Shown: positions 25,698 through 34,567, numbered from the stretch's first letter. The stretch: 46,262 bases of DNA from Spirochaetes bacterium RBG_16_49_21 (GCA_001829495.1 MIBJ01000018.1:1-46262), one strand, 5' to 3'. Made by a program: numbers and translations. Notes: a model not told the origin generated them from the sequence alone.

Positions 25698-26510
25698 TTA
25701 TCTCATTTTCAAATAATCTTCATATTCTTTTATCTCGGAGAGTTCCGGTTTCTCCCACACCCGGTCATAAAGGGACAGTAGATCCTTGGATTTGTAATAA
25801 TTATCCGCATGGATAAGCACGTTAAAAATTTTCTTGTCATCTCCGGAAGTCTCCCCGATGAGCTTTCCGAGCTCGTCGTAGCCCAGGAGATGCAGGTTCT
25901 TTTTCTTGTCATCCGGCGATTTCGCCTCCAGCAAGGAGAAGAATGCATACCGTTTCCCGTGCTTTACCTTTTTTATTGCCTTGGCGTACCGGTACAGCCT
26001 CATTGAATAGAGGGTTTCCCGGAAATTGTCTCCCATGACCATATCGATGCGCGCGTCCTCGGCATCCCGGTATCCCAGCTTCAGGTAATGGCGGGCGAGG
26101 ATGTCCCTCGAGCTTATCACCGCCGGTGCAAAGCTGTTCAGGAGCCGCTTCGCCATTTCAATATCCCTGCCCAGGACACGGCGATACAGGTCGATCAGTA
26201 TTTTCTGCGCTTTGAGTATCTCGTCAAAAGATTCCCCGAATAAGAATTTCATGTAGAGCAGCTGGGCGATGATATCCCGCTGTACCGCCTCCCTGAATAA
26301 TTTTTTTTCTTCTTCACTGCCGAGATTTGTTATTGATGCATTGATGAAATAGAAGAAATACCGGTTATCCTTCAGCCCCTTTTCCGCGTTTCTCTGTTTT
26401 CCGGCGCTCAGGCTGGATTTGGTCCGCTGGGCAAGGGCCGAAGCCGGGGAAATAATAAACGCGAAGATAACTCCAACAAGAATGAAATGTCTTGGAATTG
26501 TTATGCTCAT
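25698..26510 (-). CDS. Secreted helical protein of unknown function
   Basis: The product is not recognised. The 270-residue protein has a signal peptide (about 1-27, ending ASALAQ), then an all-helical, charged mature region with many Tyr, Lys and Leu residues ('REAVQRDIIAQLLYMKFLFGESF'). The start is taken as the ATG at 26510; GGGGAG lies very close upstream, and an in-frame TTG at 26519 is an alternative. It is co-directional with and eight bases from the lytic transglycosylase, which suggests a cell-wall-related role. Confidence 0.7.
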   Translation of the reverse strand: MSITIPRHFILVGVIFAFIISPASALAQRTKSSLSAGKQRNAEKGLKDNRYFFYFINASITNLGSEEEKKLFREAVQRDIIAQLLYMKFLFGESFDEILKAQKILIDLYRRVLGRDIEMAKRLLNSFAPAVISSRDILARHYLKLGYRDAEDARIDMVMGDNFRETLYSMRLYRYAKAIKKVKHGKRYAFFSLLEAKSPDDKKKNLHLLGYDELGKLIGETSGDDKKIFNVLIHADNYYKSKDLLSLYDRVWEKPELSEIKEYEDYLKMR

Positions 26511-26588
26511 ACTCCCCAATTGTAAAGCTGAATAGTCAGATCATCAAGGGGGCCCCGGTGACAAGGAGCGTATTCGACCGGAGCGAGA

Positions 26589-27551
26589 TCAAAGCCTGTA
26601 TATCATTCCTTCCGTCGCCATATCGATCTTCATGCTGTCATTATTGCAGTTTTCACCATGCTCTACGGCGGATAAATAATTATCATAAAGCTTTGCGTCC
26701 GAGTTGGCCGGTTCGTGGTGGGTCAGAATCAGACGTTTGACCTTCCAGCGTAAGCCGCAATTGACTGCCATGGTATAGCTCGTATGTCCCCAGTCGAACT
26801 TCGAAAAGGATTCATCAAGCGTGTATTGAGCATCTATGACGAGGAGGTCGGCGTTTTTAAAGAAATCGTCTTCCTGCTGTCCCCCCTTTTCCAATACCTC
26901 ACCGGTGAACTCCGCATCAGATGCGAATATAAATATTTTTCCCCCCTGTTTAAACCGGTAGGCGAAGCTGCCGCCGGGATGTTTCAGGGGATGGAAATCG
27001 ACGACCAGGTCTTCTTCCAACTTGACCGGCGTCCTTTTTTTTGCGTCAAGGGTTATGAAGCGCTTCGCGGATTCGGTCTTTTCGAAGAATACCGGGAAAT
27101 AGGGCGCGCGCATCTGTTCGTTTAAATATTTCAATTGGTCTTTGAACGGAGAGTAAAAAGTGAGGATGTTTCCCTTGACGTACAGAGGGGTGAAGAACGG
27201 CAGGCCCTGGATATGGTCCCAATGGTTGTGCGTCATGAGTATATTAATCATGCCGCTCCCCTTTCCGCTCGGCCCTTTCATCAACTCATAGCCCACGAGC
27301 CTGATGCCGGTGCCGCAGTCGATTATGTACATGGTGCCGCTGTTCGAGGTGACGGTGACGCACGTGGTATTCCCGCCATACACGTATTTCAGGTCATCGG
27401 GCAGTGAATTGATGAATTCGGCTATGTTTGAATTCCTGTTCAGCCCGGCCTCGATTGCATATTCAGCGATCCGGCGAAGCTTGAGGGAGTATTCATCATT
27501 CGTCATAGGAGATGTCAGGGAGCCCCGTACTCCCCACAATTTAATCTGCAT
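26589..27551 (-). CDS. Metallo-beta-lactamase-fold hydrolase
   Basis: The 320-residue cytoplasmic protein begins at the conserved strand MQIKLWGVRGS typical of the PhnP/RNase Z-like branch. Metal ligands are in THNHWDH (His108, His110, Asp112, His113), His in 'KHPGGSF', Asp in FASDAEF and His in LTHHEP, so the dinuclear zinc site is complete. An insertion of about 35 residues after GSLTSP separates the first strand from YGGNTTC. Related proteins are phosphodiesterases, but the substrate here is unknown. The ATG at 27551 follows AAGGAAT. Confidence 0.85.
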   Translation of the reverse strand: MQIKLWGVRGSLTSPMTNDEYSLKLRRIAEYAIEAGLNRNSNIAEFINSLPDDLKYVYGGNTTCVTVTSNSGTMYIIDCGTGIRLVGYELMKGPSGKGSGMINILMTHNHWDHIQGLPFFTPLYVKGNILTFYSPFKDQLKYLNEQMRAPYFPVFFEKTESAKRFITLDAKKRTPVKLEEDLVVDFHPLKHPGGSFAYRFKQGGKIFIFASDAEFTGEVLEKGGQQEDDFFKNADLLVIDAQYTLDESFSKFDWGHTSYTMAVNCGLRWKVKRLILTHHEPANSDAKLYDNYLSAVEHGENCNNDSMKIDMATEGMIYRL

Positions 27552-27635
27552 GCATCAAATTCCTTTTTTCATCAGCTATGGTTGATTCGTCAACCTAATA
27601 ATATATTATTTCGGGACAGCGAAAAAATTTCAATC

Positions 27636-27675
27636 AAAATAATTAGACTTGTTGCATAACTAGTCAAAATTATTC
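27636..27675 (-). terminator. Hairpin between acyl-CoA dehydrogenase and hydrolase genes
   Basis: An imperfect inverted repeat (AATAATTAGACTTGTT / AACTAGTCAAAATTATT) with a GCAT loop sits six bases past the acyl-CoA dehydrogenase stop. On the minus strand it is followed by TTTTGATTGAAATTTTTT, so it can serve as the terminator of that gene. The core AGACTTGTTGC is shared with the hairpins at 20955 and 41115. Confidence 0.6.
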
Positions 27676-27680
27676 ATTTT

Positions 27681-28928
27681 TTACTCATATATCTTTTCAT
27701 CAGGCTCGTCCGCAGCAGCGGCGTCGCCCTCGACATCGCGGACAGGCTCTTTTGAGAGAACCTCCTCGAATTCCTTGTACCATTCATTCTGAATGATAAG
27801 CTGCATGATTTCATTGGTGCCGACCCATATCATCGAGAGCCGTATATCCCGCACGATCCGCTCCAGGGGGAATACGCTGGTGTAGCCGATGCCGCCCACC
27901 ACCTGCATGCAGTTATTGGCGATTTCCCAGGAGGTCTCGGTCACGAATTTTTTTGTTCCCGACACCATTCTTCTGATTCTTCCGTCGCCGACGGTGCCGG
28001 AATCCGCTGCCAGGCAGGAGGCGTATACCATCGAGCGGGCCGCATCCAGCAGCATGGAGCAGTCCGCAACCTTAAAGCCGACGGCCTGGAAATTCCGTAT
28101 CTCCTGACCGAAGGCTTTGCGCCGGGCGGTGTACCGCGTGGCTATTTCAAGCGCCGGCCGCACCGAGCCGATGGTCATTGCCGCGGTTCCGAGCCGCTCC
28201 GGAATCATCATTTTAGTAAACACCGTGAACCCGCCGTTGATTCCGTTCAGAGCGAACCGTTCCGGCACGCGAACGTCATTGAAGAGCACCCTGCCTGCGC
28301 CGCCACCCCTGACTCCCATGAGCCCGTAAATATACCGGGATTCAACGCCTGCCGTGCGCGGCACCATAAAAGCGGTCATCCGCTTGTGCGGAGGCGCGTC
28401 CGGATCGGTCACCGCGTATATAAGAAACCAGTCCGCGCCTTCAGCGCCGACGATAAACCGCTTCTGCCCCTTTATGACCCAGTCCTTTCCCTCTTTCCTG
28501 GCTACGGTTGCCGCGCCGAAAAAATCGGAGCCGCCGCGGGGCTCGGTAAGGCCCTCCGCCGCATACACCTCTCCCTTAAGCAGGGGCACCACGATTTCCC
28601 GCTTCAATTCTTCGGAGCCGAATTTGGTGACCGCCTCGCATACGATGTCCGCTCCGACTCCCCAGAGACAGGCCAGGGAATAGCTCGCCACGCCGATCTC
28701 TTCCGCCACGATCCCGTCCTCGACCCAGCCGAGTCCGCGGCCTCCGTATTCGGCAGGAATCCGTATTCCCAGAAGATTCCTCCTGCCTGCCTCGCGCAGG
28801 TATTCGTGCGGGAACTGTATTTTTTCCGCGTCCATCGCCAGTACCATCTCTTTAGGCACCCATGCGCTGAAATCGCGGGCTTCGTCGCGGAGCTTTTTCT
28901 GCTTTTCAGACATTATGTAGTCAAACAT
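27681..28928 (-). CDS. Acyl-CoA dehydrogenase family protein
   Basis: This FAD enzyme oxidises an acyl-CoA to the enoyl-CoA. The 415-residue product has the normal three-part fold: a helical N-domain, a beta domain with 'AEGLTEPRGGSDFFGA' (FAD contact, about 126-141) and a C-terminal helical domain with RKAFGQEIRNFQAV, QVVGGIGYTSVFPLER and the WVGTNEIMQLII motif. A short acidic tail (DVEGDAAAADEPDEKI) extends past the fold. The ATG at 28928 follows GAGGAG at eight bases. No other fatty-acid oxidation gene is near, so the substrate is open. Confidence 0.93.
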   Translation of the reverse strand: MFDYIMSEKQKKLRDEARDFSAWVPKEMVLAMDAEKIQFPHEYLREAGRRNLLGIRIPAEYGGRGLGWVEDGIVAEEIGVASYSLACLWGVGADIVCEAVTKFGSEELKREIVVPLLKGEVYAAEGLTEPRGGSDFFGAATVARKEGKDWVIKGQKRFIVGAEGADWFLIYAVTDPDAPPHKRMTAFMVPRTAGVESRYIYGLMGVRGGGAGRVLFNDVRVPERFALNGINGGFTVFTKMMIPERLGTAAMTIGSVRPALEIATRYTARRKAFGQEIRNFQAVGFKVADCSMLLDAARSMVYASCLAADSGTVGDGRIRRMVSGTKKFVTETSWEIANNCMQVVGGIGYTSVFPLERIVRDIRLSMIWVGTNEIMQLIIQNEWYKEFEEVLSKEPVRDVEGDAAAADEPDEKIYE

Positions 28929-28993
28929 GCGGGGTCTCCTCGCGGCGTTTCTTCATTTAATTGCTCCAGTTAAGAGAATTTTTAATTAAAGTA

Positions 28994-29076
28994 ATCCCCC
29001 TCCCTTGATGGGAGGGGCCAGGGGAGGGTGAGCTTTGGCCCCCCACCCCAACCCTCCCCCATTAGGGGGGAGGGAG
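28994..29076. repeat. Family C inverted repeat, gene-less copy
   Basis: The left arm (28994-29031) and right arm (about 29039-29076) are the same GC-rich arms that flank the DUF559 gene at 40.2-40.6 kb, here separated by only about seven bases. The left arm contains its own palindrome CCCTCCCTTGATGGGAGGGG. It lies between the acyl-CoA dehydrogenase gene start and the end of the barrel protein gene. Confidence 0.8.
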
Positions 29077-29135
29077 TAAGAGTCATCAGGTGCTTTTAAA
29101 TTACCTCCGGACGAATAAGTGTCAACCATTTTTGA

Positions 29136-30743
29136 TTACAAAAGGCATTTCCCGAAGAATTCGATCCGGTACTGCATTGACCGCCTCCCGATGAACTGGT
29201 GTTCGTATTTTATGGAGAAGACCGCCTCTTTATATCGTGCGGTGATTTTTCCGACCGCGAGATTTGAGGAGACTTTGATGAAGGATCCCGGCGTTATCGT
29301 TCCCTGGTACGGAGATACGGTGCTGTACAGATAATTGTCGCCGGAGATGAAAAAGCGTGAATAGTAGAGCATTATGGTGATGAAGTTCCATACCGTGAAT
29401 CCGATGCCCGTGTCGAGCGATGCGGAGTAGTCTTTGCCGCTCTTTTTTTGCACTTTTCCTGAGAGGGACAGGAGAATCGAACCATTGACAAAATATTTCA
29501 TGGACGGCTTGAGCTGGAGGTAGCGCTCCGTCCCCCTCCGCTTTCCCTTCTCGAGGCGGTAAAATTTTATCTGCACGAAGCCGCGATGCGGAAGCCGGTA
29601 CTGTACCCGGCCCTGCTCCCGCCTGGCGTGCGGGAGATACGTTTCATTATAGGATGGTGATATCTTTTTTTCTAAAAAAAAGCCGGCTCCCAGGAGGAGC
29701 CCTTTAAAAGGGCTGACCGATAATTCCGCCATCCAGGCGTTCTCCGCATACCCCTGGCCGGAGCTGTAAGGAGAGAAAAATTTTTTGCCGCTGTTTTTCC
29801 CCGTCAGCGACAGGTACACGACCGGATGGCGGAAGGCGAGTCCATAAGTCAGGCCATAGTCACTGATGGTTTTGTTCCTTCCGCCTTCATAGAGGACAAC
29901 GCGGTGCGGCATTCCCAGCTCGACAAAAACGACGATATAATCATCCCGATACTGGGCAAACAGGCCCAGTCCGTAGAACGCCTTGTCTCCATAGGAGAGC
30001 GGAGCGCGGTCGTTGTAATTCCACAAAATCGTTTTATTATTCCTCCGTATGTCGGAATAGATGAAATAACCCTGCGCCGAAAAATGATCGCCGAACTTGA
30101 GGTCAAGGCTGGTGCCGTAATCATTGATTGCAACCGCTTCAGTATGGCGATAATCCTTGTTTATTCCATAGACGATTGAATTGAATGAGCTGTCGGTACG
30201 CTCTACGCCGTACAGCCCGGAATCGGCATAACGGTTTCTGAATGAAAAGAAAGAGCTCAATGACAGCGCCGTTTCCGCGAATGAGTACGAGACGGTTGCC
30301 GCGATCCCCTGGAAGCAGTATAATGGATTTCCGCTGTTGCAGGGTATATAGGGTTTTTCGCGTGAGATGATAAGCCTTCGGGAGAACAGGTCGGGGCTTA
30401 TCCCTTTTTTCCTGCCGGCGAGGAGCCCCGCTCCGAAATTGATATAGAAATTTCCCAGTATGCAGCCGAAATAGGGAGAGATATCCATGGCCGCTATGTT
30501 TCCGGTAAACCGGTGCTCCCGTGTTGAACCGATACAGAGATGCGCGAGGTTGGCGGAGCTCTCTTTGGAAAAAAATAATCTGATTTTTTCACGAAAGAAC
30601 TCCCTTACCGTGTCGTCATAGTCAAGGGTATCGCGCCGGTACTCCCCCTGGACCAGGATTTCCGGCATGAACCGGTTTTTCCACTCCGCACGCGCAGGGA
30701 AAAGATTCGCCAGCACCGCGATGATCAAAAAGGCCCGGCGCAT
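29136..30743 (-). CDS. Predicted outer-membrane beta-barrel protein
   Basis: The 535-residue product is not assigned to a family. It has a signal peptide (about 1-19, ending ARAEW), and the remainder is rich in alternating aromatic/polar strands ('FGAGLLAGRK', 'AQGYFIYSDIRRN', 'ITIMLYYSRFFISG'), as in large outer-membrane barrels of about 20 or more strands. It ends with a strand pattern QYRIEFFGKCLL. The start overlaps the HhH protein gene by 19 bases, which makes it the third gene of a coupled operon. A channel or receptor role is inferred from fold pattern only. Confidence 0.75.
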   Translation of the reverse strand: MRRAFLIIAVLANLFPARAEWKNRFMPEILVQGEYRRDTLDYDDTVREFFREKIRLFFSKESSANLAHLCIGSTREHRFTGNIAAMDISPYFGCILGNFYINFGAGLLAGRKKGISPDLFSRRLIISREKPYIPCNSGNPLYCFQGIAATVSYSFAETALSLSSFFSFRNRYADSGLYGVERTDSSFNSIVYGINKDYRHTEAVAINDYGTSLDLKFGDHFSAQGYFIYSDIRRNNKTILWNYNDRAPLSYGDKAFYGLGLFAQYRDDYIVVFVELGMPHRVVLYEGGRNKTISDYGLTYGLAFRHPVVYLSLTGKNSGKKFFSPYSSGQGYAENAWMAELSVSPFKGLLLGAGFFLEKKISPSYNETYLPHARREQGRVQYRLPHRGFVQIKFYRLEKGKRRGTERYLQLKPSMKYFVNGSILLSLSGKVQKKSGKDYSASLDTGIGFTVWNFITIMLYYSRFFISGDNYLYSTVSPYQGTITPGSFIKVSSNLAVGKITARYKEAVFSIKYEHQFIGRRSMQYRIEFFGKCLL

Positions 30744-32020
30744 AGCTCTAATATTCTTTTCTTTTTCCCGGCATCGATTCCCGGCAGAGCGCTCACTTTC
30801 TGTAAGATGATCCGGCGCTCTCCCTTGACCGCCATCCCGGATATCTCCAGAGAGACAGAGGCGCTCAGGCCCTCTTTAAGAAGTTGCGTAAAGATATTTT
30901 TCCGCGCTTTTTCAAACTCCTCCCGGGTCCGGCGCCCGCCCTTCGGCCCGGCGTTATCTTCCGGTAATCTCCCGACATATTTGAGAAGATGCGCCACTTC
31001 GCTCTCTTTCATGCCGATCCGGACGAGGGCGCCTTTGGTGACCGGTCCCACGGCGTTGCGGTATTTGATTATTCGTTCCGCAAAGGTCTCGTTAATCTCC
31101 GGTATCTGCATGAGCTCTTCAAGGGTGCAGGTGCTGACGTCGATCTTGGGTATGTCCGGGTCCCCGTGGATCCGCGCAAACATTCTGCCGTAATTGAGGG
31201 CTTCCACAGGCATCTCCTGCAGCGCGAGCGTCACCCCGACTGAATGGGTGAAGCCGAGGTGGGGATGGTATTTCAGGCCGTAAGAAAGGGCGACGTATTT
31301 ATAGATGAGGGATATCGCGGCTGAACCGGTCTCGGTTTCCCGGGCATATCCCGCCCCTACCGATAAATATTTCAGGATGTTGACCGTCGCCGAGATGCTG
31401 TTTATGTATCCGTATTCCGTCCGGTTTATGTTCCATCTGAGGGAAAGGCCCCTGACCGGTTTGAGCGCAACACCGGCGCTCCAGCCTGGGTACAACAGGT
31501 CTTTTCGTTTTTTTATAAAAACCGAGCCTATATTCTCGAGCCGGGCCGACAGATCGATCCATTCAAACGGGGCTGCCAAAACAGAGATGCTTCCGTCGAA
31601 GAGGTGGCTTGACAGGGAGACTTCCGGCGTATGAATTGAGATGTTGTAATAACAGATTCCGGCGCCGAAAGAGACATAGTGTACCGGCCGGAACCCGAAA
31701 CCCGCCTCAACGATGTTTTCGAGATACTGGTCGAACCCGAACCTGTTCCACGACGCCTGGCAGCCGAGCACGCCGGTTCCATAACCGATTTTGAGGAGCG
31801 TGGAATAGATCTCGTCAAGGGTATACGGTTTGCTTCCGGAAAAATGGAGGTAGGGGTACCGGATAAGCGGCGCATATGCCGGGTTCGACGTCCCGTCCGG
31901 CAGGGTTGCGTCGATCGCCGCCTGATTGTAGGGAAAGAGGGAGGAAGGCGAATTCTCCCGGTAGTCGAACGCAGCTATCGGGAGCGTCGTCAGACATGCG
32001 AAGATTGCCAGCGGGATCAT
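30725..32020 (-). CDS. Outer-membrane barrel-like protein with C-terminal helix-hairpin-helix DNA-binding motifs
   Basis: The product is 431 residues: a signal peptide (about 1-17, ending PIAAFDY), then a beta-strand-rich region (about 70-270) resembling PorV/UPF0164-like barrels ('AGICYYNISIH', 'VGAGYARETETGSAAISLIY'). A ComEA-like helix-hairpin-helix pair follows (about 292-348: 'IDVSTCTLEELMQIPEIN' then 'AERIIKYRNAVGP'). A second HhH-like motif closes the protein (VSALPGIDAGKKKRILE). ComEA-type HhH binds double-stranded DNA outside the cytoplasm. The start ATG overlaps the stop of the lamin-tail gene (ATGA), and the frame upstream is not used. The combination suggests DNA handling at the outer membrane; the function is inference. 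Confidence 0.8.
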   Translation of the reverse strand: MIPLAIFACLTTLPIAAFDYRENSPSSLFPYNQAAIDATLPDGTSNPAYAPLIRYPYLHFSGSKPYTLDEIYSTLLKIGYGTGVLGCQASWNRFGFDQYLENIVEAGFGFRPVHYVSFGAGICYYNISIHTPEVSLSSHLFDGSISVLAAPFEWIDLSARLENIGSVFIKKRKDLLYPGWSAGVALKPVRGLSLRWNINRTEYGYINSISATVNILKYLSVGAGYARETETGSAAISLIYKYVALSYGLKYHPHLGFTHSVGVTLALQEMPVEALNYGRMFARIHGDPDIPKIDVSTCTLEELMQIPEINETFAERIIKYRNAVGPVTKGALVRIGMKESEVAHLLKYVGRLPEDNAGPKGGRRTREEFEKARKNIFTQLLKEGLSASVSLEISGMAVKGERRIILQKVSALPGIDAGKKKRILELCAGPF

Positions 32021-33039
32021 CGGTAGCGGCTCAGGATAATATAGATTATCTCCTCTTCGGATCTGCGCATACCCGGGCTCACCGCCTCGATTTTGCACAG
32101 GTACAGGCCTGTCCGATACCGCGACCGGTGAAAGAGAGGGCTCCAGTACAGATTGAAAAATCCGGGCTGCACTGAGGGAAACAGGGGGGACTCATACAAC
32201 AGAGCGCCGGTAATGGAAAAGATCCGGAATTTTATGAAGCAGGTGATGAATACAAAGAGCGGCATTTCCCCTTTTCCGAATATTCCATGGCCGGGTATCA
32301 GGGTGATCATCCTGCGTAGAGGTTTGAACAGCTTAGAGCCTGTGAACAGAGGAAGGATGATGTTAGGTTTTCCGGGGGTCTGGATGTTGGTTACGGCAAA
32401 GTCGTTTGCTGAATTCGTATCATTCTGATTCGCCCGGGAAACGCTCATGTATGATTCGAGCCCTTCTGCGCCGATAAAGACCCCGCACTCCTGTATATTC
32501 TTCCCGGAATAGACGCTCCACTGGCCCTGATTCTGTGCGCTTGCGACGTATGATGCTATGGTGCTGTTCGGATTTCCGTCCCTGTTTGAATAATAGACAA
32601 AATCGATTATCCCGCCGTTGGCCGGGTCGTCGTCGCTGTCCACTGCCACAATCCCGTCGGAGTTCCACAGGCTTGCCGAGTAATTGTTGCAGTACACGTC
32701 GATATATCCGTTGCCGTTGGTATCGCCGCTCCAGTCGGTCTCGTCCGGGGTTTCCGGCCGGGTCAGATGCACCACGATGAACCGGTCGTCATAGGGGGTT
32801 TCCGGCCGGTCGTAGGTGTAAATGGTGATCGGCTCCTGCCCCAGCCTCTCGTTGGTCCCGTAATACATGGTGACATACAGCCCGGATATATCCATTTTTT
32901 CTTTTTCCGCGCCGGACAGGCAAAGCTCCACCCAGTCGCCAGTGGTGTTGGTAACGAATTCATTGATCATGAGCCCTGCGCCGAGCTTTGCTTCAGCCAG
33001 CAGTATGAGTAGAGGCATGATGGTAAATATTTTGAGCAT
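32017..33039 (-). CDS. Secreted lamin-tail-domain protein
   Basis: The 340-residue product starts at the ATG at 33039, behind CAGGGGG. It has a signal peptide (about 1-19). A lamin-tail-like (LTD) domain begins immediately (GLMINEFVTNTTGDWVELCL, then 'DISGLYVTMYYG'). A Ca-type acidic stretch 'DWSGDTNGNGYIDV' (about 117-130) and a late segment with the pattern of a secretion or propeptide-like beta sandwich follow ('FRIFSITGALLYE ... GLYLCKIEAV'). LTD domains in bacteria are often fused to or next to secreted nucleases and ComEC-like proteins. It is the first gene of the three-gene operon and overlaps the next by four bases. Confidence 0.75.
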   Translation of the reverse strand: MLKIFTIMPLLILLAEAKLGAGLMINEFVTNTTGDWVELCLSGAEKEKMDISGLYVTMYYGTNERLGQEPITIYTYDRPETPYDDRFIVVHLTRPETPDETDWSGDTNGNGYIDVYCNNYSASLWNSDGIVAVDSDDDPANGGIIDFVYYSNRDGNPNSTIASYVASAQNQGQWSVYSGKNIQECGVFIGAEGLESYMSVSRANQNDTNSANDFAVTNIQTPGKPNIILPLFTGSKLFKPLRRMITLIPGHGIFGKGEMPLFVFITCFIKFRIFSITGALLYESPLFPSVQPGFFNLYWSPLFHRSRYRTGLYLCKIEAVSPGMRRSEEEIIYIILSRYR

Positions 33040-33162
33040 AGAAACCCCCTGTCCGTTGTACGATCGGGAGCCCGGTTTATTAAAAAATTTTGTGAAAAAA
33101 TTATGGACATATAACCCCCCGGAGCTAAGACATGACCTGATGATAGTGCCAGGGTTTATCGT

Positions 33163-34263
33163 ATGAATAGCACAGTCCGGCTGCCGGGCGAGCAGATCAA
33201 GGAATTCGCCCTTCTGTGTCATGAAAAGATCAAGTCGGCTCCGTCCAAGCTTCGCGCTCTGGATTTAATAGCCGGTTACGCCTCATCCGATCTTGAAAAA
33301 TATTATATCAATGCGCTGGACGCCCCCGATGAGGTATCGCTCCACTTTGTCGAGCTCCTTGATCAGATCGTATTTGAGATCATTGAAAACAATCATTCCG
33401 ACGACACGCTCCGGGAATACATCGTGGAAGACCTGTACGCCCGCGTCCTCATCTATCTGGACTTTTTCAGGGGCAAGGAGTCGTACGCCTGCACCGTCAA
33501 CAGGAGGATGTTCACCGATGATGATACGATAATAATCCGGCAGTGCCGCTTTGCGGAATTCGTGCCCCTGCTGGTGTCGGAATATTATGAACAGCCGGGC
33601 CTGAGAAAATCGATCCTCAGGGCGCTTGTGTCCTTCGAGGCCGAGGATCTTCTGAACCTGTATTATAATATTGCCAAGGGCGATGATCCTATTGAAGAGA
33701 AGATACTCGCGTTGATCGGACTCAAAGGTTTCGGATCAAAGTTCAATTTTAAACACCTGCATTCCCCGGGGAATGCAGGATATGCCGCGCTCATAGGATA
33801 TGCCGGATCCTTTGACTGCGCATCCGTTGGAGCGAACCCCCTACCGGGCGATTTGTATTCACTCCTGTTCTGTTTACGTTACAGCGAGTTGCATATCGGC
33901 CGGATGGCCGATATTCCGGCTCTTTCGTGGATGATGCGGGTTCTCCAGGCTTTCCTGAATATCGGAAATGCCAACTCGTATGCCCCGGATATATACGAAT
34001 CGGCGGGCAATATCCTTGTTTTCGCCGATCCGGAAGGGCTGAAGAGGCTTCTGCGCGACGGCGAGCTTGCGGCCGGCCTGATACGGGTGCTTGATTTTTT
34101 CCCCCGGGAGTTTTTTTATAAGTTGGGCCTCAAGCTCTCGCTCCTCGGAGATGAGTTTATTCAGGCGGTCAACAAGCTTGCCTCATCGAATGTTCTGCAC
34201 CTCGATGATCTGGGATCGAACACGGTCAATTATGTTTTGTGGGGGTCGGGGAGCGAGCTGTAA
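33163..34263 (+). CDS. Helical protein of unknown function
   Basis: The 366-residue product is not recognised. It has no signal peptide and no membrane segment. It is helical and leucine-rich, with weak HEAT-like periodicity (for instance 'PGLRKSILRALVSFEAEDLLNLYYNIAKG'). It is divergent from the lamin-tail operon with a 123-base shared upstream region, so common control is possible. The ATG at 33163 is nine bases after AGGG. It is followed by a repeat element. Confidence 0.7.
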   Translation: MNSTVRLPGEQIKEFALLCHEKIKSAPSKLRALDLIAGYASSDLEKYYINALDAPDEVSLHFVELLDQIVFEIIENNHSDDTLREYIVEDLYARVLIYLDFFRGKESYACTVNRRMFTDDDTIIIRQCRFAEFVPLLVSEYYEQPGLRKSILRALVSFEAEDLLNLYYNIAKGDDPIEEKILALIGLKGFGSKFNFKHLHSPGNAGYAALIGYAGSFDCASVGANPLPGDLYSLLFCLRYSELHIGRMADIPALSWMMRVLQAFLNIGNANSYAPDIYESAGNILVFADPEGLKRLLRDGELAAGLIRVLDFFPREFFYKLGLKLSLLGDEFIQAVNKLASSNVLHLDDLGSNTVNYVLWGSGSEL

Positions 34264-34567
34264 AAGACCCCGCCGTCAATCCTCTTTAAATAATCACTCC
34301 TGATTAATAACTATTCAGCTATTTGATAATCTCTCGCAAGGACTGACCTCACCCCCCGGCCCCCTCTCCAAATTGGAGAGGGGGAGCTAATAACTATAAG
34401 TTTTATGCACCCCCCTTCTCTTATTGAGGAGAAGGGGGGATGAGGTCAGTCCTTGCGAGAGATAACTGAGCAATTACCCTAATTTCAAAAATTATTTATT
34501 CAAACAGAAATCTTGTTCGTATATCCCATAGCGGGGCAAAAACGGTGATTCCGGAGGAGAGGAAGAG
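34264..34567. other. Intergenic region with a repeat element
   Basis: The region holds the family B inverted repeat at 34330-34462. To its right is about 100 bases of mixed sequence leading to the GGAGAGGAAGAG ribosome-binding site of the lipoprotein at 34568. No gene is seen. Confidence 0.7.
34330..34462. repeat. Family B inverted-repeat element
   Basis: The outer arms TCTCTCGCAAGGACTGACCTCA (22 bases) are perfect inverted copies. Each arm continues into its own GC hairpin (CCCTCTCCAAATTGGAGAGGG on the left; CCCCCTTCTC...GAGAAGGGGG on the right). The centre of about 25 bases has no gene. The arms recur at 9984-10294 and, singly, at 23363-23402. Confidence 0.85.
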
